Shown here piece by piece: positions 23,683 through 36,288 of a stretch of 64,000 nucleotides of DNA (position 1 is its first letter; the number at the start of each line of letters is the position of its first letter). Location of the stretch: assembly GCF_932294415.1 (NCBI RefSeq), contig NC_065537.1, positions 1,674,001-1,738,000 on the forward strand, given 5' to 3'. The position numbers and the translations under genes are program-made. The notes under the pieces are model-generated. The model was given only the letters and a program-made list of their open reading frames with translations, did not search any database and was not told the DNA's origin. Source of the stretch: Quercus robur (Eukaryota > Streptophyta > Magnoliopsida > Fagales > Fagaceae).

Positions 23683-25327
23683 ATGGATCATGGACAATCT
23701 CTTTTGATTCCTCCTTTATTTGATGGCACTAATTATGCATACTAGAAAGTTTGTATGAAAGTTTTTTTGCAAGCTCTAGGTGAAAAAGTATGGCAAGCTA
23801 TTGAAATTGGCTTAATTAAGCCAAAGGAAGCGCTGGTGGATTGGGATGAAGCAACAATCATAGCGGAAAATTTCAACAGTAGGGCCTTGAATGCTTTGTT
23901 TTGTTGGGTGACCAATGAGGAATTCAAGAAAATATCATCCACGAAAGTTGCCAAGGAAGCATGGATTATTCTTGAGACCACCTATGAAGGTACCAAGGCA
24001 GTAATGACTGTGAAGCTTTAAAGACTCACTAGTAGTTTTGAAGAAATAAGGATGGAGGATGATGAGACATTTGATGAGTTCTATGCTAAACTCAAGGATA
24101 TTGTGAATTCTGCCTTCAACCTTGGAGAATTTATAGCAAAATCCAAAATTGTTAGGAAAATCTTTAGATCCTTACCTAAAAGATTCCATGCCAAGATTAC
24201 TGTCATTGAAGAAATGAAGGACATTGATCAAATTCCTTTGACTAAGCTTGTAGGGAACCTTCAAACCTATGAGATGTGATTAGGTTTAATGGGAAAAGGT
24301 GGAAAGAGTAGAAACTTGGCTCTTAAGGGTATAGAGGAAGAGATTGATGACTCTGAAGATGAAGATGAAAGCAAATATGAAGATGATGATGAGGATGAGG
24401 ATCTAGCCTTCATAGCTAATGAGATTATCAAGCTTCTTCATCCAGTGCCATAAGTGCAAAAGTTTTGGTCATATTAGGATAGAGTGCCTAAACTATCTTA
24501 TGAAGGAAAAATCCAAGAATTCAAAAGGTAAAGGGTTGGTTGCTACCTGGAATGATACTGAGAATAACTCTTCTGATGAGTATGTGGATGAATGTGGTCA
24601 CTTTATGGCTTTTGCTGCCACAACTGACAAGGTGATTGTGGAGAGTGCTAGTGATAGTGAGGATTCTTCTGGTGATGAAGTACCCAAGAATTTGACCCTT
24701 CAAGAAGCCTATGATAAGCTATGCACTGAATTCATAAAATCTGAAAAGACTTCTCATCTTTGTAGAAAAGAGCTTAATGAGATAAAAACTGAAAAAGCTG
24801 ATCTATTAGTCAAACTAGATGAAGAGACTACAAGGTTAGTTGAGACTCTTGTTGTAGAGAACACCTCATTAGAGGAAAAGGTCAAGAATCTTGAGGTTGA
24901 GCTTAGTCAAGCTAGAACTTAAATAGAGAGGATGTCTAATGCAAAGCTTGATGAGGTATTGAGTGCTCAAAAGCCCAGTTATAATAAGACTGGCTTAGGA
25001 TATGCTGTTTTCTCCGGCCCCTCCTCTTCCACGGCTTCTAGATCAAGGACTGTCTTTGTGCCCCAATCTGAGAAAGGTGATAAAGGTATGAAATCTAAAA
25101 CTGATTTTGCTAATTCTAAATCATTTGTTAGACCTCATGTTTGTCACCATTGTGGTGTTTATGGACACATTCATCCTAATTGCTTTAAGTTGTATCCTCA
25201 AAAGCAAGTGTCCAAACGGTCACATGTTTCCTCTCAAGGACCTACACCTTTGTTTGGAGAGTTATTAAAAGTCTTGAGCTTTTTAACTCAATTTCAAGAG
25301 AATCCTAAATTCTTCTATGTCCTTTAG
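23683..25327 (+). pseudogene. Sirevirus gag pseudogene
   Basis: Reads MDHGQSLLIPPLFDGTNYAY, then a copia gag domain (WIILETTYEGTKAV, FYAKLKDIVNSAFNLGE, RKIFRSLPKRF), an acidic stretch, a first zinc knuckle CHKCKSFGHIRIEC, a long coiled coil (about 24700-24920) and a second Cys/His motif CHHCGVYGHIHPNC. Breaks: TAG after NYAY (about 23743), TAA after VKL (about 24019), TGA after YEM (about 24277), a frameshift near 24420 and a TAA near 24920. After QFQENPKFF the frame ends, where protease and pol would normally follow. It packages nothing now, but the gag-only layout is of interest. Confidence 0.85.
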
Positions 25328-26344
25328 TAGACATACTAGGACACGTGCCTTTTCATCTTCACGGCCAAAAACTCGTGCTTTATGGGTGAGAAATGAGCCT
25401 AAGACTTAATTGTCTTTTCTGTTTGTCCTCTACTTTAATTCTTTCTATCTAAAGTAGGACTCTCTTTACTTGATTTCTTATCTGCTTTTGGAATCATGCT
25501 TTCATGCATTTGCACTTTTCTTTCATGCTTTCATATATTTGTCTATTTTTGTTTGGTTGTTTAGTCTTTATTTTGTTTGTTTTTCAAAAAAATAAAAAAT
25601 AAAAAATACAAAAACAGTGTGTGTTTGTGTATATTGGTAATTGTGTACCTTGGATGGCCATTGAAATAAAGTTTTCTAAACTTTGTATCTTTTGTAGCTT
25701 AGATGAGTATCTCTATGCACAACTAAGTAAGTGAGCTTTATGGCTCGTGTTTGTGATGAATAAGATTAAGTAATCTCTTGTACTTAACACTCATACTACT
25801 CTTTTTGACGGGAATGACTAAAAAACCCTAAGAGAAAGGCATAAATAACCATCTCACCACTGTTGCCTGCCAAACATGGAATGAAATCTGTATGCTTCGG
25901 CGTAGCAAAAGTGCAATGTCAAAAGCTTAACATCATTGGGCATTTCTTTTCTCTCTCTAATATGCCCATGAATGATATGCTTAACAAAAGAAAAAATATG
26001 CAAAGAAAAATAAAAGCAAAAAGAATCAAAATGCTTTATATATGATTGCAAGCGTGTCTTCTAGAAGATGTGGGAGTTACAGGATATACCTCGAAGGTGA
26101 TAGTCCCCATCAAGCAGTTATGATTGTGTGTGAGTTAAATTGATTTTCTCATATCCAAAATTGTCATAACATGTAGATACTTATGCAATCTTGCAATGTT
26201 TTCACACACAACACGCAAATTCTTTGCTACTTTTGATACATATGCAGGTACAATGTGATTTGGCCATCACAAGGAATACATGTGTTAATGTATGCCCACT
26301 AAACTGTCTTGACTTATTTTTGAAATATAAAATTGGTTAGACTT

Positions 26345-26375
<31 letters not shown>

Positions 26376-27048
26376 TTTAGATCTATATGCTTGACATTTT
26401 TCTTGTTAAGAGATGTTTTTGAGAGCTTAAAATGTTGTTTGAATCTTTGTTTGGGTAGTATGCTTGATTGCATTCACGTATGTGTTTTTCTCTTCTTTGA
26501 AAAACTGTTTTTGCCCATCTCAACAGCTCTTGACAGATTGCTATCTATCGAGCCCTTTTTCTTCTTGTCTCGACAGAAGTTAACACAATCTCGATCCAAC
26601 GAGGTTTCTGGATTTCTTCTTGATAGAACCTCGACAGCTTCTCGATACAGTGAGAAACTTTTTGTCTGGCTGATAAATCCTTGATAGATTCTCGATCCAT
26701 TGAGGTTGGCTTCTACTCGATAGCTACTCGACAGCTTCTCGATCTGTTGAGATCCTCTTGCATGCATTGTTTTTCACATGTTTGGATCTTTCTATTATCT
26801 TGTCATCTATAGCATCTTGTTTCATTACATTTATGCATTTATATGGACTACTTGTGCCCCCTTGATCATTTTTTATCATCTTTGTTTCTCGGATGAAGCT
26901 TTATAGCTTCTTGTACCTTTTGTCAATCATGACAAAAAGGGGGAGAAAATGTAGTTTCTTTTAAAGATTTTACATGTTAGGGGGAGAAATACATGCTTTT
27001 GTTAGGGGGAGTGTTTTTTGTTTATGAGGGATGTAGTAAGGACTTTTC

Positions 27049-27085
<37 letters not shown>

Positions 27086-27497
27086 CTTTATTTCTTATTT
27101 TAGACACATTGTTCTTACTTTGTGATAGCAAACCCAGTACTCATTTTGATATATATATATATATATATATATATTGAGGTTGTTATTACATTCTTTCACC
27201 TATCTCTTCATGTGTTGTTTCTTTTCTCTCTTTATGCACATGCTTCATATTTATTGTATGCAATCTTTTATTTTTGTTTCACACTAAGATGCCTTGATGA
27301 GTTTTGTTTAAAGTATTTCAAAAATACAGGTTGTCGAAATCTTCCATGCCATGAACTCTCTTCTTGCAAAGATTTTCAAAAGTTTGTGTTAGGGTAGATT
27401 TTATTGTATTTAACAAGTATGAGTTGAGTGATTTATGACTTCTCTCATATTTCATTTGTTTGTTGTGATTTTGTCAAAGATTGCCAAAGGGGGAGAT
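25328..27497 (+). other. Non-coding interior of Sirevirus derivative with multiple PPTs
   Basis: No pol sequence. A (GT)n run lies at about 26350. At 26515-26760 there are many CTCGACAG, CTCGATC and TATCGAG motifs like those in the LTR. Polypurine tracts with AGGGGGAG lie at about 26934-26949, 26979-26989 and 27004-27011, and the final PPT at 27486-27496 directly before the 3' LTR. A T run and a (TA)n lie at 27050-27175. Confidence 0.75.
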
Positions 27498-28509
27498 TTT
27501 TAGGACATATGTGAATTATCTTAAAAACATATGTCATTTAGAATTGGCTAATCCTTTGACAAAACGCACTTTACTTGTAATTGGGTAGATCTAGGATGGG
27601 TTTAGTACTTCAAGAAACATGTTGTTCAAGCCAAGTATTAAAGCCATGAACATTGGACGAAGAAAAAAGTGAAGAAAAGCTGTTCAAATGGACAGATTCT
27701 CAACAGCTACTTGACAGATATATCTATCAAGGTTTAATGAATCTCGACAAATATATCTATCAAGGTCTCGATAGATATCTCAATAGTTGTAATTATCGAG
27801 AATTACGGAATCAGAATTTCCAGATCTGATTTTCGGCCCATGCTGACTTGTATGTGTAGGGTTACTTTTCTCACAACCCTAGACATATATAAGGCTTATT
27901 TCAAAGGCCGTCACACATGAGAATACAAGGGGAACACATGCAAAAAGTGACTGAGTGCTTTATTCTTTCTGAAAGAACCTACTGCGTCTTTGTGCCTTAG
28001 GGTTTTGTAACTAAGTGCTTCTTCATCTTCATTGTTGATGAAATGAAAAACTTTGCAACCAACAACATCTTTAAGTTGCTGGAGTTAGTCACGTACTGGG
28101 AGTCGTGCATCATTAGCTAGTCACGTACTGGGATCCGTCCAAAAGGATGACGTTCATATATTGAAGAGTTTAGAGATTTTGAAGCGATAGAAGGTTTCTG
28201 CTGTGAGTTCATCTACAGGGATTGTAGAGTCTAAGGACAAAGGTTTTGTACTAGATCTGAAATTTCTCTTTACTATAGTGGATTGCTTTTCGGGAAGGTT
28301 TCTCCCCAGGTTTTTTACAGTGAAACTAGTTTGTTTCATTGGTTTTCCTGGGTCATCATATATTGTCTTATTTATTATTCCGTTGTGCATGATATTGACA
28401 TGATATTGATGTTTGTTTGTTTTAACAAGGTTTATTCATAATAAATCTAATTAATAACTTGGGTTTAAAACTTGTTAATTCTATAAATCGGGGTCTAAAT
28501 TTCCCAAAA
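27498..28509 (+). repeat. Sirevirus-type 3' LTR (about 1012 bp)
   Basis: Homologous to 22633-23614 throughout. Its start is TTTTAGG rather than TGTTAGG and its end CCCAAAA rather than CCCAACA, so both termini are mutated. It has extra CTATCAAGG units compared with the 5' LTR. Confidence 0.8.
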
Positions 28510-28514
28510 AAATA

Positions 28515-28534
28515 TAAGGATTTTTTTATCCACA

Positions 28535-28565
<31 letters not shown>

Positions 28566-30279
28566 TCCACAAACCCTAAACGTAAGCTAGTAGCTTTTCT
28601 ATTTAGGAGTCCTTATTTTTCAATTTGCATGAAACAACGTTGTAATTTCGGTATAAAGCTAGCCATGTAATATTTTCCATGATTATCAAAGACTTTAGCC
28701 AAAACTCATCTTTGGAGGCTAGGGTTATCTCAAAAATATATACTAGTGTTGTGCTTAATTTCCACCATATCTATCGTTTACTGTCATATTATGCAAGAGT
28801 GGGGTTAATTAATTATTTGTGGTTCATGTTTGAATAAAAGAGAAGGGGGTGGAGTTATTTTTGTTGTTTCTTTTCCTCTCCTGTAATTCTCATCTTTAAT
28901 ATAACTTATTTATTTATTTATTTATTTTCTAGATTATAAAGTGAATATATATATGTATGAGAAATTTGGTTTGTTTTCCTATGATCTAACCAAATTCATG
29001 GAAATGAAACTCTAGATTGTAACAATAGTTTGTGATAGGTATGGAATAGTGATTATTAGCATTTGGAATTTTGGATGTATTAAAGTTTCTTATAGCATTA
29101 TTCTTGAGAAATCAAAAGGCATATATTACACCTTTATCCAAAGCTATTTTATGCTCTTGACATCATACTTTTAAGAATTGTAAGTTTTGATTTATAACTA
29201 TTAGATTTTTCCAATGAGGATCTTCACTTGGAAATATTGAATTGCATATTTTAAGTTTGAAGTTACAAAATTAGGTAAAAGTTGAAAAATAAATATTTTT
29301 TTTAAAAAAGATAAAAATCAAATTATAGATTAATGCACAGTAGGTATCCAAAATTTTATTTTCAAGGCTTAAATTAATTATATTGGGTTTTTTGGGGACG
29401 GTGTTTTGAAATTCTTTTATGTATTATTATAAAAGATTGACTTTTTAATGAGAAAGTATACTGCTTTGGTTTGTGATAAACGAGTTTCCATAACTTAAGG
29501 GTAGTTTTTGGTTTTCTTTTTATGTTAAAATATGTTCATGAACTTTGAGGTTTGTTAGATTTGTTATTGAAGTTTGTGAAAATTTTTGAATTAAACTTTT
29601 TTTTTTCTTTCTCCCGTTTTCATTAGAAGAAAAAGTCCACTAAGAGGGATAAATTACACCTCTATAGATTTGAATTTGATTTAAATTATGATATATATAA
29701 TTTATTAGTAACCTCCTCTTTTATAGTTAAATATGATCAAGAGTCGAGTTATGATTAATGTGATTGAAGAATTTATGTTTATTTTGTTCTCAATTCAAAA
29801 ATATAAGTGGTGCTCTCTCTCTAAAAAAAAAATGGTTAATTCAATTTAATTTCTAGATAGTTTCCTACTGATATAGATTGTACTTAAAATTGCAAAATAT
29901 TTAGTAATGTATAGATCCTATGAAGTTAAATGTGCAACTATTATGTGCCTCCCTCCAAGGTAATATATGGACATAATTGAAGTTTAACATGATGAATAAT
30001 GTTTTTTTTAATGCATTGTGGCAACATGGTTGAGATTTCTATGCAAACTACAAAATAGAGTAAATGCTAAAAGAAATATTTTTATTCATGTTTGACATCA
30101 AAGCATCTTAATATTTAAAAATATACAAATGAAAATGTGGATCATGTATGTTTCATTTTGAAATTTGATGTCTAGGAGGAGATAAGTATGTTTGTCATGT
30201 CTTCCCTCATGTTGTGAATATCTATTAATTGTTTTTGTGGAAATGAATTGTATGAAAACAAAATTAGTAGTATTTATTT
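28515..30279. other. Intergenic, no gene seen
   Basis: Very AT-rich with poly-A runs (28530-28560) and only short frames. Nothing recognised on either strand. Confidence 0.6.
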
Positions 30280-30287
30280 GTTTCATC

Positions 30288-30835
30288 TAGGGGTGTCCAA
30301 ACAAAACCATGACCCAACCCACCCGTTGAACCCGTCTGATCCAGCCTGATAATCGATCGACTCGACGCTAGTGATGGTTGGCAGTGGGTCTCTGCCTCTA
30401 GAACTCAAAAACGGCAGGTTGGTTGGTAGGTTTTCTCCCCAAAACCCGAAGAACTTAACCGAACTGAGATATAGAGCATTTCCCATCGAAGTTTTTTAGA
30501 TCTGGCAAGATCTTAGCCATTTCCGGTGAGATCTTAGCTAGATCCATGAAATCTCTACTGGATTTGGCGAGATCTCACTGGATCTAGTGAGATCTCACCG
30601 AATCTGGAGAGATTTCGCCAAATCTGGCAAAAATATCATTGAAATTTTGCCGATTTTTCCAGATTTTGGCTGATTTTTAGATCTCTAACTTTGACCGAAT
30701 TGACTGCAATCCATTGAAGGTCAGATCTGCCCAATCTGATCAACCACTCTAGTCGGCAGCGGGTTGAATTTCTGACCATCCGATCTGGTCGGGTTGGTTC
30801 TGGGTTGGGCACAACCCGACTTGTGGACAAACCTA
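30288..30835. mobile_element. hAT MITE (548 bp)
   Basis: Perfect 8-bp duplication GTTTCATC at 30280-30287 and 30836-30843. Ends TAGGGGTGTCC and, on the other strand, TAGGTTTGTCC, the TAG/CTA style of hAT elements. The centre (30490-30620) is a run of GATCTNG/GAGATCTC-like repeats, many palindromic. No coding capacity. Confidence 0.85.
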
Positions 30836-30873
30836 GTTTCATCTTATAAAAACTGACATAATATGGTTATTTC

Positions 30874-30874
<1 letters not shown>

Positions 30875-30950
<76 letters not shown>
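30875..30950. repeat. (TA)n-(GA)n compound microsatellite
   Basis: TA units followed directly by about 17 GA units, adjoining the inverted-repeat element. Confidence 0.9.
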
Positions 30951-30952
<2 letters not shown>

Positions 30953-30956
30953 TCAA

Positions 30957-32563
30957 GTTACCATAGATTTTTAAGAAATCTAACGGTTAAAAAAATACCA
31001 TTAAATTCTATTGTTTTCCACCATATTACCTAATTAATACTAGAATTCTCTCTCTTTCTCTCTCTCCTTACTTATTGCTTTCCACCATATAATATTTTCT
31101 TCAACACAATCTAACAAAAAAAATTGAAAAATAATCCTATTTTCATTAATTTCACAAAACTACCTATAACAAGAGTCAAATGACTTTCAATTTTCTCCTT
31201 AAAATAAATAAATAAAGGAACTTCAAAAAAAACTTCAAAATCTGAGAACAACTATAGACACACACACGTTTTATCTTTGTGAGAACAACTATTTAAGAGT
31301 GTCTATTTATTGTTTTTTAAGGGTACTTTTCGTTTTTAGACACATTTTATAATGAAGATCAATTCACTCCATAAGGAAAAGTGATGATTGATCACAGGCA
31401 AGAGCCAAGAAGTTTCTTAGAATTAGAATCCAAAGGAATACATAAAATTTGGCGAGAAGGATTAAAAATTTCTGCCTCAATTAAATGAATCATATATCAA
31501 TTTTATGAGTAATGGTCTTTCCAAGCATGCCCGCTTTTCGTAGAATATTTCACTTATAATAATAAATAAATAATTGCGAAGTCAGAAATTATATGTTCAT
31601 CTCTACCTACGATAATAATATTGAAGACTCCAAGTCGGTCAAATATTCTTATTATTCCGTCTTCGAAAAGATGAACTAAACAAATATATATAGTGATTAC
31701 TATCGGAGATAATGCTGCACTTTTGTACATTGTATACAATACTCACTTTATAAGCTTCACTATTTCTTGCGGAGTACATGTTATTTAATAAGAATGAAGT
31801 CAAAATTAACTCAAAAGTAGAAATTAAGAATTAGATCCAGGTGGTGGTTGTGGTTCTAAAGAATCTAAGCCCTGTCAATTTAAATGTAATCATTCAAACA
31901 GCAACAGTTCACCCAAAACCATCAAAAATTTTATTTTAATGAATAAATTCAACCATTACAAATATTATATTCAATAGAAAAATACATATCCAAGGCTTTA
32001 TGCCTAGCACGAAATATATAAAAATTGATATATAATTCATTTAATTGAGGCAGAAATTTTTAATCCTGCTCGCCGAATTTTGTGTATTCCTTTGGATTCT
32101 AATTCTAAGAAACTTCTTGGCTCTTGCCTGTGATCAATCATCACTTTTCATATGGAGTGAATTGACCTTTATTATTAAATGTGTCTGGAAACGAAAAATA
32201 CCCTTAAGAAACAGTAAATAGACACTCTTAAATAGTTGTTCTCACGAAGATAAAACATGTCTATAGTTGTTCTTAGATTTTGATTTTTTTTTTTAAGTTC
32301 CTTTATTTATTTATTTTAAGGATCAAATTGAAAGTCATTTGACTCTTGTTATGGGTAGTTTTGTGAAATCAATGAAAATGATATTATTTTTCAATTTTTT
32401 TTTGTTAGGTTGTGTTGAAGAAAATATTATATTGTGGAAAGCAATAAATAAGGAGAGAGAGAAAGAGAAAGAGAATGCTAGTATTAATTAGGTAATTAGG
32501 TAGAAAACAATAGCATTTAATGGTGTTTTTTTAACTGTTAGATCTCTTAGAAATCGATGGTAT
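30957..32563. mobile_element. Long inverted-repeat element, ~550-bp arms
   Basis: The left arm (about 30957-31506) and right arm (about 32018-32563) are inverted copies over about 550 bases, for example TTTCTTAGAATTAGAATCCA on the left and TGGATTCTAATTCTAAGAAA on the right. The spacer is about 510 bases with no gene. It could be a MULE with long TIRs or a foldback element. Flanking duplications were not resolved. A transcript through it could fold into a long hairpin. Confidence 0.75.
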
Positions 32564-32610
32564 AAAAAAGGTATAATAAGTTTATAAAAGTTACACCAGG
32601 TGTAATTTCA

Positions 32611-33697
32611 CAAGAGTTACACATTTTGTAAACCATTGATTACTATTAGATTTAAGGGTCAAAAAACACTCATAGTTGTATCATTATTACTCTATAGAAA
32701 TTAGTGATTTAAGCATTAACTCTTATTATTAAAGGAAAAAAAAAACCACAGCATTATTTTTATTTTTATTTTTTTGCCCATATCATCATCTTCTTCCTTC
32801 TGTCTTTCTTTTTGCACTATACTTTCAGGCCTCCACCATTCATAAAATTCTCATAGTTGGGTTGGAAAGCAGCCACAGAGCTTCTCTTTTGTTTATTCAT
32901 CTGGTGTTACTAGGTAATTTCGTAGTTGATGATGAGGAGACCACATGTGCTCTAAAACTATTGCAGTGAAAAGATATTTCTTAAATTTGGATTTCCATTA
33001 CCACCATTAATAATAGTCTTGTATCTATAAAGGAGTTTTTAAGTGGATGGTGCATTTTCTGTTGAAGAAATTTCTTTGTGGTGGAACCATGAGAAGAACT
33101 TTCACATTAACTTTAAGAGAGAATCTTGACTAAAATATTTTGTTTATATATAGAAACATTATATTCAGAATTCTTTCAACAGCGAGAATAACTTTCACAT
33201 TAACTTTAAGAGAGAATCTTGACTAAAATATTTTGTTTATATATAGAGACGTTATATTCAGATTTCTTTCAACAGCGAGAAGACCTTTCACATTAACTTT
33301 AAGAGAGAATCTTGACTAAAATATTTTGTTTATATATAGAGACGTTATATTCAAAATTCTTTCAACAGCGAGCCTAGCAAGAAGAAAAGGACTTGAGAGT
33401 TATTTTCAGAATTTTTTCCAACAAGTCTAAGAAGAAGAAAAAACTTGAGATGTTATTTTCAGAATTATTCCAACCACCATTCATGATGGAGGCTTGAAAG
33501 TATAGTGCAAAAAGAAAGACAAGAGGAAGAAGATGATGATATGGACGGAAAAAAAAAAGGTTTTTTTTTTTTTTAATAAGAAGTGTTAATGCCTAAATCA
33601 CTAATTTCTGGAGAGTAATAATGACACTACTATCAGTATTTTTTAACTTTTAGATCTAATAGTAATCAATGGTCCACAAAACGTGTATCTTGAACCT
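32611..33697. mobile_element. Second inverted-repeat element, ~220-bp arms
   Basis: The left arm (about 32611-32845) pairs with the right arm (about 33480-33697): ACCATTGATTACTATTAGAT versus ATCTAATAGTAATCAATGGT, and TGCACTATACTTTCA versus TGAAAGTATAGTGCA. The right outer end, read inverted, starts GGTTCAAGATACAC, resembling the GTTCAAGTTACC at the outer edge of the preceding element. The interior carries a 93-bp triplication. Confidence 0.7.
33091..33369. repeat. 93-bp tandem repeat x3
   Basis: Units start at 33091, 33184 and 33277, each beginning GAGAA.A(A/C)CTTTCACATTA and ending TTCTTTCAACAGC, nearly identical. Confidence 0.9.
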
Positions 33698-33966
33698 ATC
33701 TCATATATATATATATATATATAAAGTGTTTTGTCTTATAAAAAGTTAATTCATTTATAACTATCTGGTGCATTGTAGGTTAGCGACTAGTTGAATCTAT
33801 AATCATATCCAACTAAAGACTCAAAAGTTGTAAAACAAACAACCAGCAATACTACTAAACAACCAAACTTGAAATTATGGAGAAAAATGATAATTACATT
33901 AATATATAAATTATTTGTTTGTTTTATTATTAATATCGATTAATGTATTTTAGATTAATCTTACAT

Positions 33967-35714
33967 TCAATCTTCTTTTCCTGAACTGAAAGTCTTACTT
34001 TGCAATGCATCCAAGGCTCTTTGTAGGCTACGTACAATCTCATTCATTGAGGGCGATTTCGACCTTCTAGACTTACACAATGCAGTGCTAGGTTCCCAAC
34101 ATATGCCACTTCTGCTAATTCAAATGGGGTCGGTGGTGGTATTTTTGGGTCCAAAATCTTGTGAATTTCATCTTGGGCAATGTATGGCACTACAAAATCA
34201 ACTATACTTTGTCGCTCACCGTTTTCGTCTCTATAAAGTGCTTTGTATCCAGACAAAATTTCTAGCAATACTACTCCAAAACTGTACACATCACTTTTGG
34301 GTGTTAACAATTGAAGCTTATAGTACTCGGGGTCCACACTGCCTGCCCCAAGAATTGAAAGGTATGACATAAAAGATGGGCCAAAATCAGATACCTTGGC
34401 AGTCCACGTGGCATCTAGTAATATGTTAGAAGATTTGATGTCATAGTGTACGATTGGCGGTACTGCATATGCATGCAGATACTCAATGCCTTTAGCTGCG
34501 TCTAGTGCCACTTTAATCCGGGCAGCCCATGATATTAGAGGAGTACTTTGAAGCTTATGAAGATGGTCATGAAGGGTACCATTTTCCATGTATTCGTAGA
34601 CCACTACACGCACGTTACCATCCTCACAAAATCCCAATAAGCGAACGAGATTCTTGTGGTTAAGGTGGGACAAATCTTCGTATTCATTCTTTATAGACAT
34701 TGATAGTTGAGCACGCTTAATAGCCACTACTTGGCCATCGTCTAAAGTGGCACGGTAGACTGAGCTAAAACTACCTGTTCCAATCTTGTGATCTTCTGAG
34801 AAGTTGTGAGTGGCTTCAAGTAGCATTTGCAAATGAAATTCCGTCAAGTCTCTGAAGCTTGTAGTTATGATTGTGCGTCTAGGCTCAGATCTGTTTGTTT
34901 GTGACTTGGCTGTGGAAAAGAACGACAATACAGATTTTTTTTTGGAATGAGAGAATTTTTGAGATGTTTGGTTAGATTTTGAACTACTACTACTCTTTGG
35001 CTTAAGAAACTCAATCAAGTCTTTAAAGGTTGCTATTTGGACTCTGCGGTTAGGCCTTGCTGATATGGAAGGATCAGTTGGAATTGTTATTTCATAATTT
35101 TTGGAGCTACTACTGTCTGTTTGAGACCCGGCTGGTGGGAATAGTGACACTACGGAATTAGAAAATTGTGCACGAGGTGATTGGTCAGACTCTGAACAAC
35201 TACCGTCGGTCTCAGTCTCAGACATGATGGGTGGGAAGATTGTTGGAATGGAAAAACTTGTTGCTGATATGGAAGGATTTGTAATTATTATCTCATAATT
35301 TTCGGTACTGCTTGTTGGAGACCTGGCTGGTGGGAAGAATGACACTATGGAATTGGAATTATGAGGGAATTTTGGATATGTTTCGTTGGATCCTGGAATA
35401 CTATCACTTTCACTATCTGAGTGGTTGGCTGGGAAAATTGATGGAATGTAAATAGGGGAGCTTGGATTTGTTCCATTCCATATACAACTGAAACTGCCTG
35501 ATGACTCTGACACGGTTGATGGGAAAAATGAGTACTCTACTAGTGATTCACTTCTTTCTTCCATTACTGTACTATCACGGTCTGAGTTATTGGCAACAAA
35601 TTCTGCAACCAAAAATTACGAAATACAGAAATGTTTAAAATTGAAGTTATATAGTATTCAGTCACTAATTGTCTGACTCAAAAACTTACCTGAATCAACT
35701 TGGTGCTTCCTTAT
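33967..35714 (-). pseudogene. Kinase-cluster copy 3: N-module + CRINKLY4/CCR4-like kinase
   Basis: Exon 1 (35714-35690) has ATA where the paralogues have ATG. Its donor and the acceptor at 35603 are intact. Exon 2 (from 35602) encodes the full N-module ([62 protein letters not shown]), then a kinase of the CRINKLY4-related type: [81 protein letters not shown] is HYD, though the catalytic Asp stays. A missing base near 34047 (NRPQ then TGA) shifts the last roughly 26 codons, which still read MNEIVRSLQRALDALQSK to a stop at 33967. The next in-frame ATG would give MEERSES. It is probably a recent pseudogene or a kinase with a cut tail. Confidence 0.8.
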
Positions 35715-36251
35715 ACTGATATTGGACAGATAAATTTTGGGCAGTTGAGAGCGAAAGAATTACATATGAAAATGATGTGTTGTGTTGGTGTTCATAATTT
35801 ATAAGAACTAGTCATGGACCCGCGCATTGCGCGTGATAATATTATTGTTTTAGTTATTATTGGTTAATAGTTGGTTTTTCATTTTCTTTCAAGTTAATAT
35901 ATTGACTTTTAAAAAATATAAAATCTAATATATTAATTCAACAACAATAATAATAATAATGTTGAATAAAATAATATGAAAAGAAAAAAAGTAAAAATAA
36001 AAGATATAACAATAAACACCAAATTAATCATCTCTAAATAAATACCAAATTATTTAAATCATATTATGTAATATTATAATATTACATTCTTATATACCAT
36101 CTTTAATTATTTACAATGCAATATGATAAAATTTAACAACCAAAGTGAAGAAAATAAAAAAGAAAAAAAAAACCTAAAACACAATTAAATCGCATCAACC
36201 TAAAGTAGAGTTCTAAAAAACACAAAAATTTCACAACCTAAAGCAGAGATG

Positions 36252-36284
<33 letters not shown>

Positions 36285-36288
<4 letters not shown>

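Larger units (their letters stand above)
22633..28509 (+). mobile_element. Sirevirus-type copia derivative: gag, no pol
   Basis: 5' LTR 22633-23614, PBS 23617, gag remains 23683-25327, then about 2.1 kb with no pol, several AGGGGGAG tracts and the 3' LTR 27498-28509. Flanks GAATA (22628-22632) and AAATA (28510-28514) match 4 of 5. Several polypurine tracts before the 3' LTR and a long gag with coiled coil are Sirevirus (Maximus/SIRE) features. Lack of any protease, integrase or RT makes it a non-autonomous, gag-only form. gag itself is broken. Confidence 0.8.
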
